Assembly: GCF_003097615.1 (NCBI RefSeq)
Contig: NZ_QCZG01000002.1
Location: 124,001-188,000 of the forward strand
Direction: 5' to 3'
Length of the DNA stretch: 64,000 nucleotides
Source: Pueribacillus theae
GTDB lineage: Bacteria; Bacillota; Bacilli; Bacillales; UBA6769
Shown piece after piece: positions 36,011 through 44,511 of this stretch (its first letter is position 1; the number at the start of each line of letters is the position of its first letter). Made by a program: the position numbers and the translations under genes. The notes beneath the pieces are model-generated. The model saw only the letters and a program-made list of their open reading frames with translations, was not told the origin of the DNA and made no database searches.

Positions 36011-36038
36011 AAAGCCCGCAAATCAATGCGGGCTTTTA
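36009..36038. terminator. Bidirectional terminator between yneK and the carboxypeptidase gene
   Basis: Stem AAAAGCCCGCA/TGCGGGCTTTT with A- and T-runs on both sides. Confidence 0.88.
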
Positions 36039-36045
36039 TAATTGC

Positions 36046-36885
36046 TTATTTATTTACTGCCTTATGTTTGGGCTGAAGATACTCTTCAAGCGTTATCCCC
36101 TTTTGCTGAATCATTTTTGCATGTTCTTTTCCAACATAACGTAAATGCCAAGGTTCATAGTTATACCCTGTGATTGATTCCTTCCCTTTCGGATACCGAA
36201 TGATAAAGCCAAATTCGTGCGCATGGTCTTTCACCCATTTCCCTTCAACGGTGTTCTCAAAATCTTCGACTAACTTGTAGTCTACTGCCGGACTTGTCAC
36301 ATCCATTGTCAGACCCGTTTGGTGTTCACTTTGTCCAGCTCGCGCACTTACCCTGTTTGCTTTTTCTTCACCAACCCTCTCCGAATTGGATGCAAAGATT
36401 GCTTCTTGCCGTTCATACGAACGGTAACCGGATTGTGCATAAAGATTTATTTTATCTTCTTTCGCTTTTTTGAACAAATCCTCCAACGCTGCCGCAGCTT
36501 CTTTTCTCAACATCATTTTTTCTTCTTTGCCTTCAAATGGGAACGGAATATTTGGGTAGACTAAATCTTCAGGAATGTAATCTGCCGGCAAGTTCCGCTC
36601 TTTATTTGTCACAACTAAAAGATCATCTGGATTTGATACGATATTTTTTCCTGATCCATCTGCAGTCACTGTCTTATCCAATCGTTTATCAGCCAATACA
36701 TCGACAGCCTCTTTTTCAACAGAACCTGTGTTCTGTTTCTGTTCATGTGTCATTTTTTCATCGTTTGCTTCTCCTGCATTTTTCCCTTCAGGATCGTTTT
36801 GCTCTTTCATTACGGGACTTCCTCCACAGCCAGTGGCAAATAAGAAAAGGAAAAATATTGCAGATAACACACACCACTTTTTCAA
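36046..36885 (-). CDS. VanY/LdcB-type D-alanyl or L,D-carboxypeptidase lipoprotein
   Basis: A 279-residue lipoprotein: signal peptide MKKWCVLSAIFFLFLF, lipobox ATGCG (Cys 20), a charged linker, then a peptidase M15B/VanY domain. Zinc-site motifs are SARAGQSEHQTGLTMDV (SxHxxGxAxD type) and EPWHLRYVG near the end; QSGYRSYERQ is also conserved. It resembles B. subtilis YodJ/LdcB, which trims peptidoglycan tetrapeptides or pentapeptides outside the membrane. No ribosome binding site of note is visible; the start is set by the signal peptide. Confidence 0.88.
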   Translation of the reverse strand: MKKWCVLSAIFFLFLFATGCGGSPVMKEQNDPEGKNAGEANDEKMTHEQKQNTGSVEKEAVDVLADKRLDKTVTADGSGKNIVSNPDDLLVVTNKERNLPADYIPEDLVYPNIPFPFEGKEEKMMLRKEAAAALEDLFKKAKEDKINLYAQSGYRSYERQEAIFASNSERVGEEKANRVSARAGQSEHQTGLTMDVTSPAVDYKLVEDFENTVEGKWVKDHAHEFGFIIRYPKGKESITGYNYEPWHLRYVGKEHAKMIQQKGITLEEYLQPKHKAVNK

Positions 36886-36939
36886 TCAAAAAACCCCTTA
36901 TTCAATAAAGTTGCGTACTGCCAGTTAATGCGGGATAAA

Positions 36940-36965
36940 ATAAAGCACTCGTTTTTGAGTGCTAA
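36940..36965 (-). terminator. Terminator of yneF
   Basis: Stem AGCACTC/GAGTGCT followed by TTATTTTA on the minus strand. Confidence 0.75.
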
Positions 36966-36974
36966 ACTGTTTCG

Positions 36975-37190
36975 TTATTTATTCATTTGATTTTGCATTG
37001 CTTTCATCATTTGATTAATCTTCTTTTGTGACGGCTTTTGACCCATTTGCATCATCATTACCCGTAGCATATTTTCATTAATCGGTGGATTCTTTTTCAT
37101 ATAATTCATCATGTATCTACGTGCAATAAAAAAGCCTAAAGCAACACCTGCCAGTAAGCAAAGTGCACCAACTAAAATATAGACCCACAT
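36975..37190 (-). CDS. yneF: UPF0154 membrane protein YneF
   Basis: A 71-residue protein with one N-terminal helix ([21 protein letters not shown]), followed by [19 protein letters not shown] and a Met/Gln-rich amphipathic tail. Diagnostic of the YneF family found throughout Bacilli. It lies next to sirA as in B. subtilis. Function unknown. Confidence 0.92.
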   Translation of the reverse strand: MWVYILVGALCLLAGVALGFFIARRYMMNYMKKNPPINENMLRVMMMQMGQKPSQKKINQMMKAMQNQMNK

Positions 37191-37351
37191 TGCGATTCCC
37201 TCCTTGTCTCTCTCTAATCCTTGTCCATCGGGATTTCCGAACTATCTTCCTGTTGATTTTACTACAATCTTATCCGATTATACAATAGGATGAGAACGGA
37301 ATCTACAAGATGTGGGAGATAAGAGGCGGCCAGCCAAATTATTTTTTTAGC

Positions 37352-37792
37352 TTAAACGAGGTTTTCTCGTTTGATTGGGTTTAGCCAACCGTAATTTGAA
37401 TGTTTAAAATCGATAGCTAGGAAACTTGGTTCAAATTTTCGAAGGGCCTCAAAAAAGACGGACTCGGCCTCACACGAACCATATGCATAAAGCGATAAAT
37501 AATTTTTTTCTGTGATAAGAACCGCTCTGCTATTGTTTTCTTCAATAAAAATTTCATATGATTTTTCTTTTTCATAGCTATGTAGTTGATCATTTAATTC
37601 AGTCAATATCACGTGATGCAAATAAGGAACAGGAATTTCGTTCGTAATATATTTTATTTGTTTCTTTACTATTGAATTGTATGGAGAAATTTTATTTTGT
37701 GCTTCGAGAAATAGCTGGTATAATTTTTCTTCTTTGCCACAGTAATTATGTGCTACTTCTTTATCCAATAAATAAATAACGTAACGCCTCAT
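37352..37792 (-). CDS. sirA: Sporulation inhibitor of replication SirA
   Basis: A 146-residue cytoplasmic protein. MRRYVIYLLDKEVAHNYCGKE at the N-terminus and FFEALRKFEPSFLAIDF followed by YGWLNPIKRENLV at the C-terminus match SirA (YneE), which binds DnaA domain I and stops new replication rounds once sporulation begins. AAGGAGGA precedes the ATG at 37792. The position between yneF and tkt is conserved. A -10-like TATAAT and possible Spo0A-box-like sites lie upstream. Confidence 0.93.
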   Translation of the reverse strand: MRRYVIYLLDKEVAHNYCGKEEKLYQLFLEAQNKISPYNSIVKKQIKYITNEIPVPYLHHVILTELNDQLHSYEKEKSYEIFIEENNSRAVLITEKNYLSLYAYGSCEAESVFFEALRKFEPSFLAIDFKHSNYGWLNPIKRENLV

Positions 37793-37822
37793 GAAGGATC
37801 CTCCTTGTTCAATAATATTTCC

Positions 37823-37888
37823 ATTATAAACAATTTTATGAAAAATCCTTGTCGCTTCATGACGCAAGATAACACTAGTTTCGTCGAA
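37823..37888 (-). promoter_or_regulatory. Putative sirA promoter region with Spo0A-box-like sites
   Basis: Minus-strand TATAAT (37828-37823). TTGTCG at 37849-37854 falls near the -35, and the near-palindrome TTTCGTCGAAA (37879-37889) resembles a 0A box (TGTCGAA) with one mismatch. SirA is known to be under Spo0A control; the site calls are weak. Confidence 0.35.
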
Positions 37889-37926
37889 AAAACCGCCTTA
37901 TCGAAAAAAATAAGACGGTTTTTGAC
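37887..37926 (-). terminator. Terminator of tkt
   Basis: Stem AACCGcCTTAT/ATAAGaCGGTT with TTTTTT on the minus strand. Confidence 0.8.
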
Positions 37927-37936
37927 CATTTTCCAC

Positions 37937-39955
37937 TCATTGATGTCTCGCTTTATTCAACAGATCCTTTACTTTTCGAACAACATTTTCAACGGTAAAA
38001 CCATATTTTTCGATGATGGTATCCCCGGGTGCTGATGCTCCGAAACGATCAATGGCCAGCACATCTCCCGAATCGCCTACATATTTGCTCCAGCCTAACG
38101 AGGATCCCATTTCAATTGCCAGACGGGTTTTTATTGTTGATGGCAATACGTTTTGTTTATATTCTTCTGATTGCTTTTCGAATCGATCCCACGAAGGCAT
38201 GCTGACGACATTGACATGAATGCCTTCAGCTTCAAGTTGTTCTTTTGCTGAAACGGCAAGGTTTACTTCGGAGCCAGTCGCGATGAGCAACGCATCGATT
38301 TGTGAATTGCTGCTTTTAGAAATCGTATACGCGCCTTTTTTCACCCCTTCATATGCTAATTTGTCTGTGCCGGCTAACGTTGGCAAACCTTGACGGGTTA
38401 AAACGAGCGCTGTCGGTTCATTCATGCTTTCCAAAGCCAACCGCCAAGCCGCGACTGTTTCATTTCCGTCTGCAGGACGGATAACGGATAAGCCCGGCAT
38501 CGCACGCAATGATGCCAAATGTTCAATTGGCTCGTGGGTTGGCCCGTCTTCGCCTACCGCAATGCTGTCATGTGTAAATACATACGTAACCGGGAGCTTC
38601 ATAAGAGCCGCCAGACGAATCGACGGCCTTAAATAGTCGGAGAAAACGAAAAATGTTGCACCAAAAACTTGTAGGCCGCCATGCAAGGCCATTCCATTGA
38701 TTGCTGCACCCATGGCAAATTCCCGTACTCCAAACCAAATATTTCTGCCTTTATAGTTTTCCGCTGAAAAATTGCTTTCATCTTTTATCAATGTTTTATT
38801 TGAGCTTGCCAAATCCGCGGAACCTCCGATGAAATTAGGCAATAGTGAAGCAGCAGCGTTTATAAACTTGCCTGAAGCATCGCGTGAAGCGAGCGTGTCT
38901 TCATTTTCATTAAATACCGGCATGTGTTTCTCAAAGTCTTCAGGAAGTGTTTCGTTTAAAGCGAACTCTAATTGCTTTGCCAATTCCGGAAAAACTTGTT
39001 TATACTGTTCAAATAAAGAAATCCATTCTTTTTCTTTCTCGATTCCTTTATTTTTCAACCGGTTAAAGTGCTCCCTTACTTCTTCAGGAACATGGAAATC
39101 CGCTTCAAATTCCCATTTGTACGCTTGCTTTGTTAATCGTGTTTCTTCTTTACCTAAAGGGGCTCCGTGAGAGGCTGATTTACCAGCTTTATTTGGTGAT
39201 CCAAAACCAATCGTTGTTTTTACTTCAATTAAGGTAGGCTTATTTACTTCTGCTTTCGCATCTTGCAAAGCTTTTTCCACAGCAGCGATGTCATTGCCGT
39301 CTTCCACATGGATGACTTGCCATCCATACGCTTCAAACCTTGCACCGACATTTTCTGAAAATGACAAATGCAAGTCACCATCAAGAGAAATGTCATTCGA
39401 ATCATACATGACAATTAATCGGCCAAGCTTAAGATGGCCGGCCAAAGAAGCCGCTTCTGCTGAAACACCTTCCATTAAATCCCCATCGCCGCAAATGCTG
39501 TATGTATAATGATCAATGATCGGATAGCCTTCTCGGTTATAAGTAGCCGCTAAGTGGCGCTCTGCCATGGCCATCCCGACAGCCATCGCGATTCCTTGCC
39601 CTAGAGGCCCTGTTGTCGCTTCAACTCCCGGTGTATAACGGTATTCCGGATGGCCCGGTGTTTTACTTCCCCACTGGCGGAAGTTTTTTAAATCGTCCAT
39701 TGTTACTTCATATCCGAACAAATGAAGCAGGCTGTATAAAAGCATCGAGCCGTGTCCGGCAGACAATACAAAACGATCTCTGTTAAACCATTCCGGATTT
39801 GCTGGATTGTGATTCATTATTTTAGACCAAAGTGCATAGGCCATCGGCGCTGCCCCCATCGGCAAACCCGGATGACCGGAATTGGCACGTTCGATCGCAT
39901 CGATAGAAAGTGTCCGGATTGTATTTATTGCTGCCGCATCCAATTGATTTTCCAT
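37937..39955 (-). CDS. tkt: Transketolase
   Basis: A 672-residue TPP enzyme moving two-carbon units in the pentose phosphate pathway. [20 protein letters not shown] (about 23-42), the TPP motif [20 protein letters not shown] (about 154-173), [37 protein letters not shown] (about 465-484) and a C-terminal domain are all present. AAGGAG is 12 bases before the ATG, slightly far. Same place as in B. subtilis. Confidence 0.97.
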   Translation of the reverse strand: MENQLDAAAINTIRTLSIDAIERANSGHPGLPMGAAPMAYALWSKIMNHNPANPEWFNRDRFVLSAGHGSMLLYSLLHLFGYEVTMDDLKNFRQWGSKTPGHPEYRYTPGVEATTGPLGQGIAMAVGMAMAERHLAATYNREGYPIIDHYTYSICGDGDLMEGVSAEAASLAGHLKLGRLIVMYDSNDISLDGDLHLSFSENVGARFEAYGWQVIHVEDGNDIAAVEKALQDAKAEVNKPTLIEVKTTIGFGSPNKAGKSASHGAPLGKEETRLTKQAYKWEFEADFHVPEEVREHFNRLKNKGIEKEKEWISLFEQYKQVFPELAKQLEFALNETLPEDFEKHMPVFNENEDTLASRDASGKFINAAASLLPNFIGGSADLASSNKTLIKDESNFSAENYKGRNIWFGVREFAMGAAINGMALHGGLQVFGATFFVFSDYLRPSIRLAALMKLPVTYVFTHDSIAVGEDGPTHEPIEHLASLRAMPGLSVIRPADGNETVAAWRLALESMNEPTALVLTRQGLPTLAGTDKLAYEGVKKGAYTISKSSNSQIDALLIATGSEVNLAVSAKEQLEAEGIHVNVVSMPSWDRFEKQSEEYKQNVLPSTIKTRLAIEMGSSLGWSKYVGDSGDVLAIDRFGASAPGDTIIEKYGFTVENVVRKVKDLLNKARHQ

Positions 39956-40047
39956 TTCATCTATCTACTCCTTCTATCCCGCATTGTTTGAAGTCTCTCT
40001 TTATAATAGTAATTAAATCCGCTTTATACAAGCTAACTTTTTAACAA

Positions 40048-40275
40048 TTAATGCTTATGTCTACGTTTTTTGCTTTTTTTAAGTTTTTCCGGTGTTACGT
40101 CGTTTCCCAACTCGTCAACAACCGTTAATCCGTGAAGATGTTTTTCAAAAGCGCTGCGAAACCTCTTTAGGTACTGTCCACGAAGCTCCTTTTGTTCAAT
40201 TTTTTCTTTATCTGTTAAACCTTCTGTTTTCGCTTTCTTTGCCAGTTCATTTATGCGATTTAATTCCGATTTCAA
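40048..40275 (-). CDS. ynzC: DUF896 protein YnzC
   Basis: A 75-residue soluble protein: a helical hairpin ([20 protein letters not shown], then [19 protein letters not shown]) and a [16 protein letters not shown] tail. These are diagnostic of YnzC, which in B. subtilis is in the SOS operon yneA-yneB-ynzC divergent from lexA. TTG start at 40275 is inferred from family length and GAGGAG upstream (about 12 bases); longer in-frame sequence exists. Here yneA and yneB are missing. Confidence 0.88.
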   Translation of the reverse strand: MKSELNRINELAKKAKTEGLTDKEKIEQKELRGQYLKRFRSAFEKHLHGLTVVDELGNDVTPEKLKKSKKRRHKH

Positions 40276-40361
40276 TTCTATTTTCAACTCCTCACATCTT
40301 GGAAAACTCCGCTTTATTTTAACATATGGAAAAAAGATTTTCCTTAATAACGAATACAACT

Positions 40362-40375
40362 CGAACTTATGTTTG
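40362..40375 (+). promoter_or_regulatory. SOS box (LexA operator)
   Basis: CGAACTTATGTTTG fits the Bacillus LexA operator CGAACNNNNGTTYG. It overlaps the -35 of the lexA promoter (TTGTAG 40373-40378, 17-base spacer, TATAAT 40396-40401), consistent with autoregulation, and could also serve ynzC. Confidence 0.9.
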
Positions 40376-40434
40376 TAGCGAAGGGCATTATCTGATATAA
40401 TTTTAAATAACAGTATAATGAGCGAGGTGCAATG

Positions 40435-41049
40435 ATGTTAAAATTATCTACAAGGCAGCAAGCGATTTTAGATTTTATAAAAGAAGAAGTAAATACAAAA
40501 GGATATCCCCCATCAGTTAGGGAAATTGGAGAAGCGGTAGGGCTTGCCTCAAGTTCAACAGTCCACGGCCATTTGGCAAGGCTTGAGAAGAAAGGCTTAA
40601 TTAGACGCGATCCTACAAAGCCTAGAGCAATTGAAATTATTGACAGAAGAGACAAATTGCCAAAGGTTGAAAGCATTAATGTTCCAATCATCGGAAAAGT
40701 AACAGCCGGCCAACCAATTACAGCTGTCGAAAATGTAGAGGATTTCTTTCCTTTGCCTAAGCATTTCTCCAGCCATGATCCGATGTTTATACTTGTGGTA
40801 GATGGGGAAAGCATGATCGAAGCGGGCATTTATGATAAGGATTACGTTATCGTTAAACAGCAGGCTACAGCAGATAACGGTGATATTGTTGTTGCCATGA
40901 CAGAGGAAAATGAAGCTACTGTGAAGCGTTTTTTCAAAGAAAAGAATTTTATCCGCCTCCAGCCGGAAAACTCTGCCATGAAGCCAATTATATTAAAAAA
41001 TTGTACGATTTTAGGCAAAGTAATTGGTGTATTTCGTTCTCTCGCTTAA
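40435..41049 (+). CDS. lexA: SOS repressor LexA
   Basis: A 204-residue repressor and self-cleaving protease. N-terminal winged helix with [20 protein letters not shown] (about 24-43); scissile Ala91-Gly92 (KVTAGQ); Ser126 in [10 protein letters not shown] and Lys164 in ATVKRFF form the dyad activated by RecA. Start at the second of two adjacent ATG codons, five bases after GAGGTG; the first is also possible. Preceded by an SOS box. Confidence 0.97.
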   Translation: MLKLSTRQQAILDFIKEEVNTKGYPPSVREIGEAVGLASSSTVHGHLARLEKKGLIRRDPTKPRAIEIIDRRDKLPKVESINVPIIGKVTAGQPITAVENVEDFFPLPKHFSSHDPMFILVVDGESMIEAGIYDKDYVIVKQQATADNGDIVVAMTEENEATVKRFFKEKNFIRLQPENSAMKPIILKNCTILGKVIGVFRSLA

Positions 41050-41081
41050 CACACAAAAATTTAGCAATGTATAAAAAGACT

Positions 41082-41107
41082 GTTCAACATTTGGATGGTC
41101 TTTTTAT
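41082..41107 (+). terminator. Terminator after lexA
   Basis: Imperfect stem AAAAAGACtg.../...gGTCTTTTT with a T-rich tail. Confidence 0.6.
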
Positions 41108-41126
41108 ATTCATCGGATGTATTTTA

Positions 41127-41214
41127 TACAATACACAAACGTTTCGTGTGTTGTATTTCTGTCTTACCTTGTGTTGTTTTACGTTCAATGTTTTTGTTTA
41201 TATAATGTGTTGTA
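41127..41214. promoter_or_regulatory. Operator array and promoter of the XRE/S24 regulator gene
   Basis: The unit TGTGTTGTA recurs at 41147-41155, 41170-41178 (one mismatch at the last base) and 41206-41214. An inverted unit TACAATACA (41127-41135) pairs with the first to form a 31-base near palindrome. The promoter TTTACG (41178-41183), 17-base spacer, TATAAT (41201-41206) is covered by the second and third units. This looks like an autoregulatory operator. Confidence 0.65.
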
Positions 41215-41255
41215 TAGTGTACAATTGATTTAATTGATTGGCAGGTGATTCTAGG

Positions 41256-41954
41256 ATGGAAAATGTGCTAGGAACGTTTTTAGAAGCAGTAAGGAAAGAA
41301 AAGAATTTGTCCTTAAGAGAAGCTGCGAGCAAAAGTGGGCTTGGCCATTCTTATATTAGAGATTTAGAGCTAGGCATTAATCGAAAAACAGGAAAAAAAG
41401 TCATCCCTTCAATAAATTCCTTAAAAAAAATTGCGGATGCCTATGAGCTTAATATTTATGATCTTTTGGATAAAGCCGGGCTTATCGATTTAGAGGCGCT
41501 TAGAGAAACGAACGAGTCAACCCGTTCAAGTTTAGAAAAACAAAATAATCAATCTTCCCCCTCCCCTATCCCTCTTCTTTATGAGGTTAAACCTCATATT
41601 GAGCTGTTAAATGCAGCCAATATCGAAAAATATATTTATTACCCTTTTTCCGACGGGACACAGCCTGATTATGCACTTAAAATGAAAGGGGATTCAATGG
41701 CGAGGGCGGGTATAGACGATGGCGATATCATTTATATGCGTTCATTAGATCACCCTGAATATAACGGGCAAATTGCTGCTGTTAGCATAACAGGCAATGA
41801 GGAAGGGATGATAAAACGGATAACCTGGTCTTCTAACTTTCCGATGTTTAGTCTTGTTTCAGAAAATCCAAATTACAGGACGATCAATGTTCCTTTTAAT
41901 AAGGCGGAAATTTGTGGCGTTTATTTCGGACATTTTAAACCCGAAAAATTATAA
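41256..41954 (+). CDS. LexA-like XRE-family regulator with S24 domain but no scissile Ala-Gly
   Basis: A 232-residue cytoplasmic regulator. N-terminal XRE helix-turn-helix (about 8-70: EKNLSLREAASKSGLGHSYI), a Ser/Asn/Gln-rich linker (about 85-105), and an S24/LexA-type C-terminal domain. Ser147 (KGDSMARAGIDDGD) and Lys187 (GMIKRITW) match the LexA dyad. Aligning PIPLLYEV with LexA VPIIGKV puts Pro113-His114 where LexA has Ala91-Gly92, so self-cleavage at the usual place is unlikely. ATG 41256 follows AGGTGAT. A repeated operator lies upstream. It may be chromosomal or a remnant of a mobile element. Confidence 0.82.
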   Translation: MENVLGTFLEAVRKEKNLSLREAASKSGLGHSYIRDLELGINRKTGKKVIPSINSLKKIADAYELNIYDLLDKAGLIDLEALRETNESTRSSLEKQNNQSSPSPIPLLYEVKPHIELLNAANIEKYIYYPFSDGTQPDYALKMKGDSMARAGIDDGDIIYMRSLDHPEYNGQIAAVSITGNEEGMIKRITWSSNFPMFSLVSENPNYRTINVPFNKAEICGVYFGHFKPEKL

Positions 41955-41970
41955 TATATGAGATGAACCT

Positions 41971-41987
41971 AAGAATTTTAATCCACA
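41971..41987. repeat. 17-bp direct repeat, left copy
   Basis: AAGAATTTTAATCCACA, identical to 42251-42267. The two bracket the 53-residue gene. Confidence 0.85.
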
Positions 41988-41996
41988 AATATAGCT

Positions 41997-42158
41997 TTAA
42001 TCATATATTTCATCCGCGTTTTTGTAACGAAGTTTTTCTGAATGTATGCCATCAACTTTGTTAAGGGGATTTTTCTCTTCCTTTCCTTTGTTATCATCAT
42101 TTGTTTCTCTTTTTTCCTCATTTTGTATAGTTGATAGATGATTAACATCCTTTTTCAA
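41997..42158 (-). CDS. Orphan small acidic protein, 53 residues
   Basis: A short gene not recognised. The TTG start at 42158 has a near-perfect ribosome binding site AGGAGGTGAT immediately upstream with correct spacing. The product is 53 residues, highly charged and hydrophilic (MKKDVNHLSTIQNEEKRE start; Asp/Asn/Lys/Glu-rich middle; HSEKLRYKNADEIYD end). It has no membrane segment or signal peptide and is probably disordered. It is bracketed by exact 17-bp direct repeats. No homolog comes to mind; function unknown. Confidence 0.7.
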   Translation of the reverse strand: MKKDVNHLSTIQNEEKRETNDDNKGKEEKNPLNKVDGIHSEKLRYKNADEIYD

Positions 42159-42250
42159 AATGATCACCTCCTATGCCGTTGCTTTTAATTTGGCCAACAC
42201 GCTTGCAAATTAATCATTTGTTAAAGAAAAAAGCGATAGACATGGAATAA

Positions 42251-42267
42251 AAGAATTTTAATCCACA
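42251..42267. repeat. 17-bp direct repeat, right copy
   Basis: AAGAATTTTAATCCACA, identical to 41971-41987, with a 280-base period. Confidence 0.85.
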
Positions 42268-42330
42268 GTCGTTCAGATATTCAAACTCAAAAGACTGCTT
42301 CTCACCATTCTTTAGTTTCCTTCATATAGC

Positions 42331-42360
42331 TAAAAAAAACAGCACTTTTTTTGCTAGTTC
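42331..42360 (-). terminator. Weak terminator of the YkuE-like phosphoesterase gene
   Basis: Short stem AGCA/TGCT followed by eight T on the minus strand. Confidence 0.4.
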
Positions 42361-42364
42361 GGCA

Positions 42365-43201
42365 TCAATTTTTTAAAGTTACGACAATCACCTCTGGAAA
42401 ATTAAATATCCTAAACGGAAAGAGGCTGTTTCCCAACCCGCGGTTAACGACCATATGCGTTTCCCCTGCTGAATAAATACCTGACGTGTATTTAGGAAAT
42501 AAACCTTGCCCTGGAGCGACTAGGCCTCCAACAAGAGGGATTCTTACCTGTCCTCCGTGGGCGTGCCCGCTGAAAACAACATTCATTTCTTTTTCAACAT
42601 AAGCTTCCATTTGCTCAGGGCGATGCGACAGTAGAAGAGCGAATGTGCCCTCGGGAATCCCTGTAAACGCCTTTTCAATATTTGTCGATGTGATCGTTTT
42701 TTCATCTTCCAATTCACTTATTCTCATCAGCGGATCATCTATTCCACCTATCGCAATGGTGCTGTTTCCCTTTTTAATAAGTTGAACGTGATTTCTTAGA
42801 ACGATGACTCCCCGCTCTTCAAGTATTTCTGTTATGTCCTCTACTTTATTTGCAGAGATTTCATGGTTGCCTGTCACATAATAAACTGGTGCAATTTCCA
42901 GTAATCCATCGATAAGGTGCAGACTGTTTTCGAGGCGATAACGATTTCTATCTACAAGATCACCAGTAAAAAAAATGAAATCCGGTTCAGCATTCCTCAC
43001 TTTTTTTAATAATCGATTTTGCCTCTCGCCGAAAGCTGCATCATGCAAGTCGGATAAGTGCACGATCCGCATTCCATCAAAATCTTCCGGCAAATCTTTT
43101 AAATGAATTTCTTCTTTATTTATAGTGATGATGTTGTTGTTTGCATATAAAAATAGAGCGAAAAAAAGTATCAACCCTAGAGAAGTAAACATTCTGCGCA
43201 T
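42365..43201 (-). CDS. Membrane-anchored metallophosphoesterase (YkuE/YpbG-type)
   Basis: A 278-residue protein with an N-terminal membrane helix (about 4-22) and a calcineurin-like phosphoesterase domain. Metal motifs: HLSDLHDAAFG (about 49-59), FTGDLVDRNRY, VTGNHEISAN, LLSHRPEQ and SGHAHGGQVRIP. YkuE-type enzymes of this shape are exported and act on lipid or nucleotide phosphates outside the membrane. The ribosome binding site is weak (AAAGGA, long spacing). An ATG three codons inside is possible. Confidence 0.87.
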   Translation of the reverse strand: MRRMFTSLGLILFFALFLYANNNIITINKEEIHLKDLPEDFDGMRIVHLSDLHDAAFGERQNRLLKKVRNAEPDFIFFTGDLVDRNRYRLENSLHLIDGLLEIAPVYYVTGNHEISANKVEDITEILEERGVIVLRNHVQLIKKGNSTIAIGGIDDPLMRISELEDEKTITSTNIEKAFTGIPEGTFALLLSHRPEQMEAYVEKEMNVVFSGHAHGGQVRIPLVGGLVAPGQGLFPKYTSGIYSAGETHMVVNRGLGNSLFPFRIFNFPEVIVVTLKN

Positions 43202-43228
43202 ACGTTAAAATGGTCCTTTCACATTTCA

Positions 43229-44279
43229 TTACATTTTCGCCCTCTGCAAAAAACTTGCTATCAATTCAATGTTCGGGTAATTCATTTCTTTTAATTGGTT
43301 AATCACTTTTTCTACATCAAAACCAACGCGAATCATTGAAGTTTGAAAACCATTCTTATTAACATCTATGATGGCATAGGACGACTTATTCATGCCGTCA
43401 AAAGGTAAGCCGACACTTCCTATATTTATCAGGCATTTGCCGTCTATGTACCTGATAAATGGTTTATGGATATGAGCATATATGTAAATGTCCGCTTCGT
43501 TGGCCATCAATTTCTCGCTTAATTCATCATCACTTTCGTTTGGTTGAACGACATCAAACAAGCTAGTAGGTGTTGCATGAAAAGCATGGATTTTTATATT
43601 TTCTGCATCGAATGATAATTTCTGTTGGAAGATTTCTTAAATATTCGAGGCTCCCTTCGCCTAATTGTGATAACGTCCACTCGCGTTCTTTCGCCATCAT
43701 TTCCAATGCCTGATCTGGTACTTCTCCTTTCCTTATGCCACGGACAACCCATTCATCCGCATTCCCTTTTATGACATCACAGTTCAGGGATTGAATCAGA
43801 TTAAGTGTACGCTTCGGTTCAGGACCGCGAAAACAAAGATCGCCAAGAACACAAACTTTATCAACGTTTCTTTCTGCTAGATCTTGTAATACGGCATCTA
43901 AAGCGACAGCATTGCCATGAATATCCGAAATAAATGCAATTCTCATAATGGTAACCCCATTTCTGATTTTCTTCCATTCTATCATTAATGCCTCCACATT
44001 CGGCAACTGTTCAATGAACTGAAGCCACTTTTTTTGCAGCAGGCAATCGTAATCGATCATCCGGGTAATTTCCGGCTGCAACGTCTGCCCACTTTGCAAA
44101 TGGAGGAGAACTTTTGCTTTCGTGCTGTCCTGTTTTGAAACGGCCCTGCGGATTTCTTCTGCTTGCGACATGCACTGAATTTTCATTTCAATCAGTTCGG
44201 ACATCATGATTTCGTAAATAGTATGGTGGGACGCCCGATTGGGATCATAGAATCGGTTTCCATCGCTGACTAAATACAT
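43229..44279 (-). pseudogene. Frameshifted metallophosphoesterase with an unusual N-terminal helical extension
   Basis: Two minus-strand frames together encode one YfcE-like phosphoesterase. Frame one runs from MRIAFISDIHGNAVALDAV (ATG 43946), GDLCFRGPEP and KGNADEWV to LPTEII near 43620, then enters a stop. The neighbouring frame continues LSFDAENIKIHAFHATPTS and FDVVQPNESD, and IYAHIHKPF to the stop at 43229. One extra A in the GAAA run near 43615-43624 would explain it. Frame one is also open upstream for 111 codons to ATG 44279 (AGGG before it), giving a helical segment I do not recognise. It could be a separate gene fused by loss of a stop, or non-coding. Sequencing error is possible. 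Confidence 0.75.
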
Positions 44280-44511
44280 AAGCCGGACCCTATATCCAAA
44301 ATTTGAACATATCTTTTTCGATTTTCCCAAAAAATTTTTCAGAAAATCCCATCCAAAAGGGCTATGCAATTTTATTTTATGCGTTATAATCATATAGACT
44401 AGCTATGCCAGGAAAAGTTTGGAAAATATCTTTCTCTGAAAATATTTCCGAATATGTTCCAGAGGACCATGCTGGTGACAGTTGCTCATATCTTTTTTGG
44501 GGAGAGAACAA

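Noticed and set aside
37894-37910. TTATCGAA as a Spo0A box for sirA
   Set aside because: It is within the tkt terminator stem-loop, so its match to TTGTCGAA is probably coincidental.
41001-41228. A 75-codon plus-strand frame after lexA
   Set aside because: It covers the lexA terminator and the operator array of the next gene; low-complexity composition.
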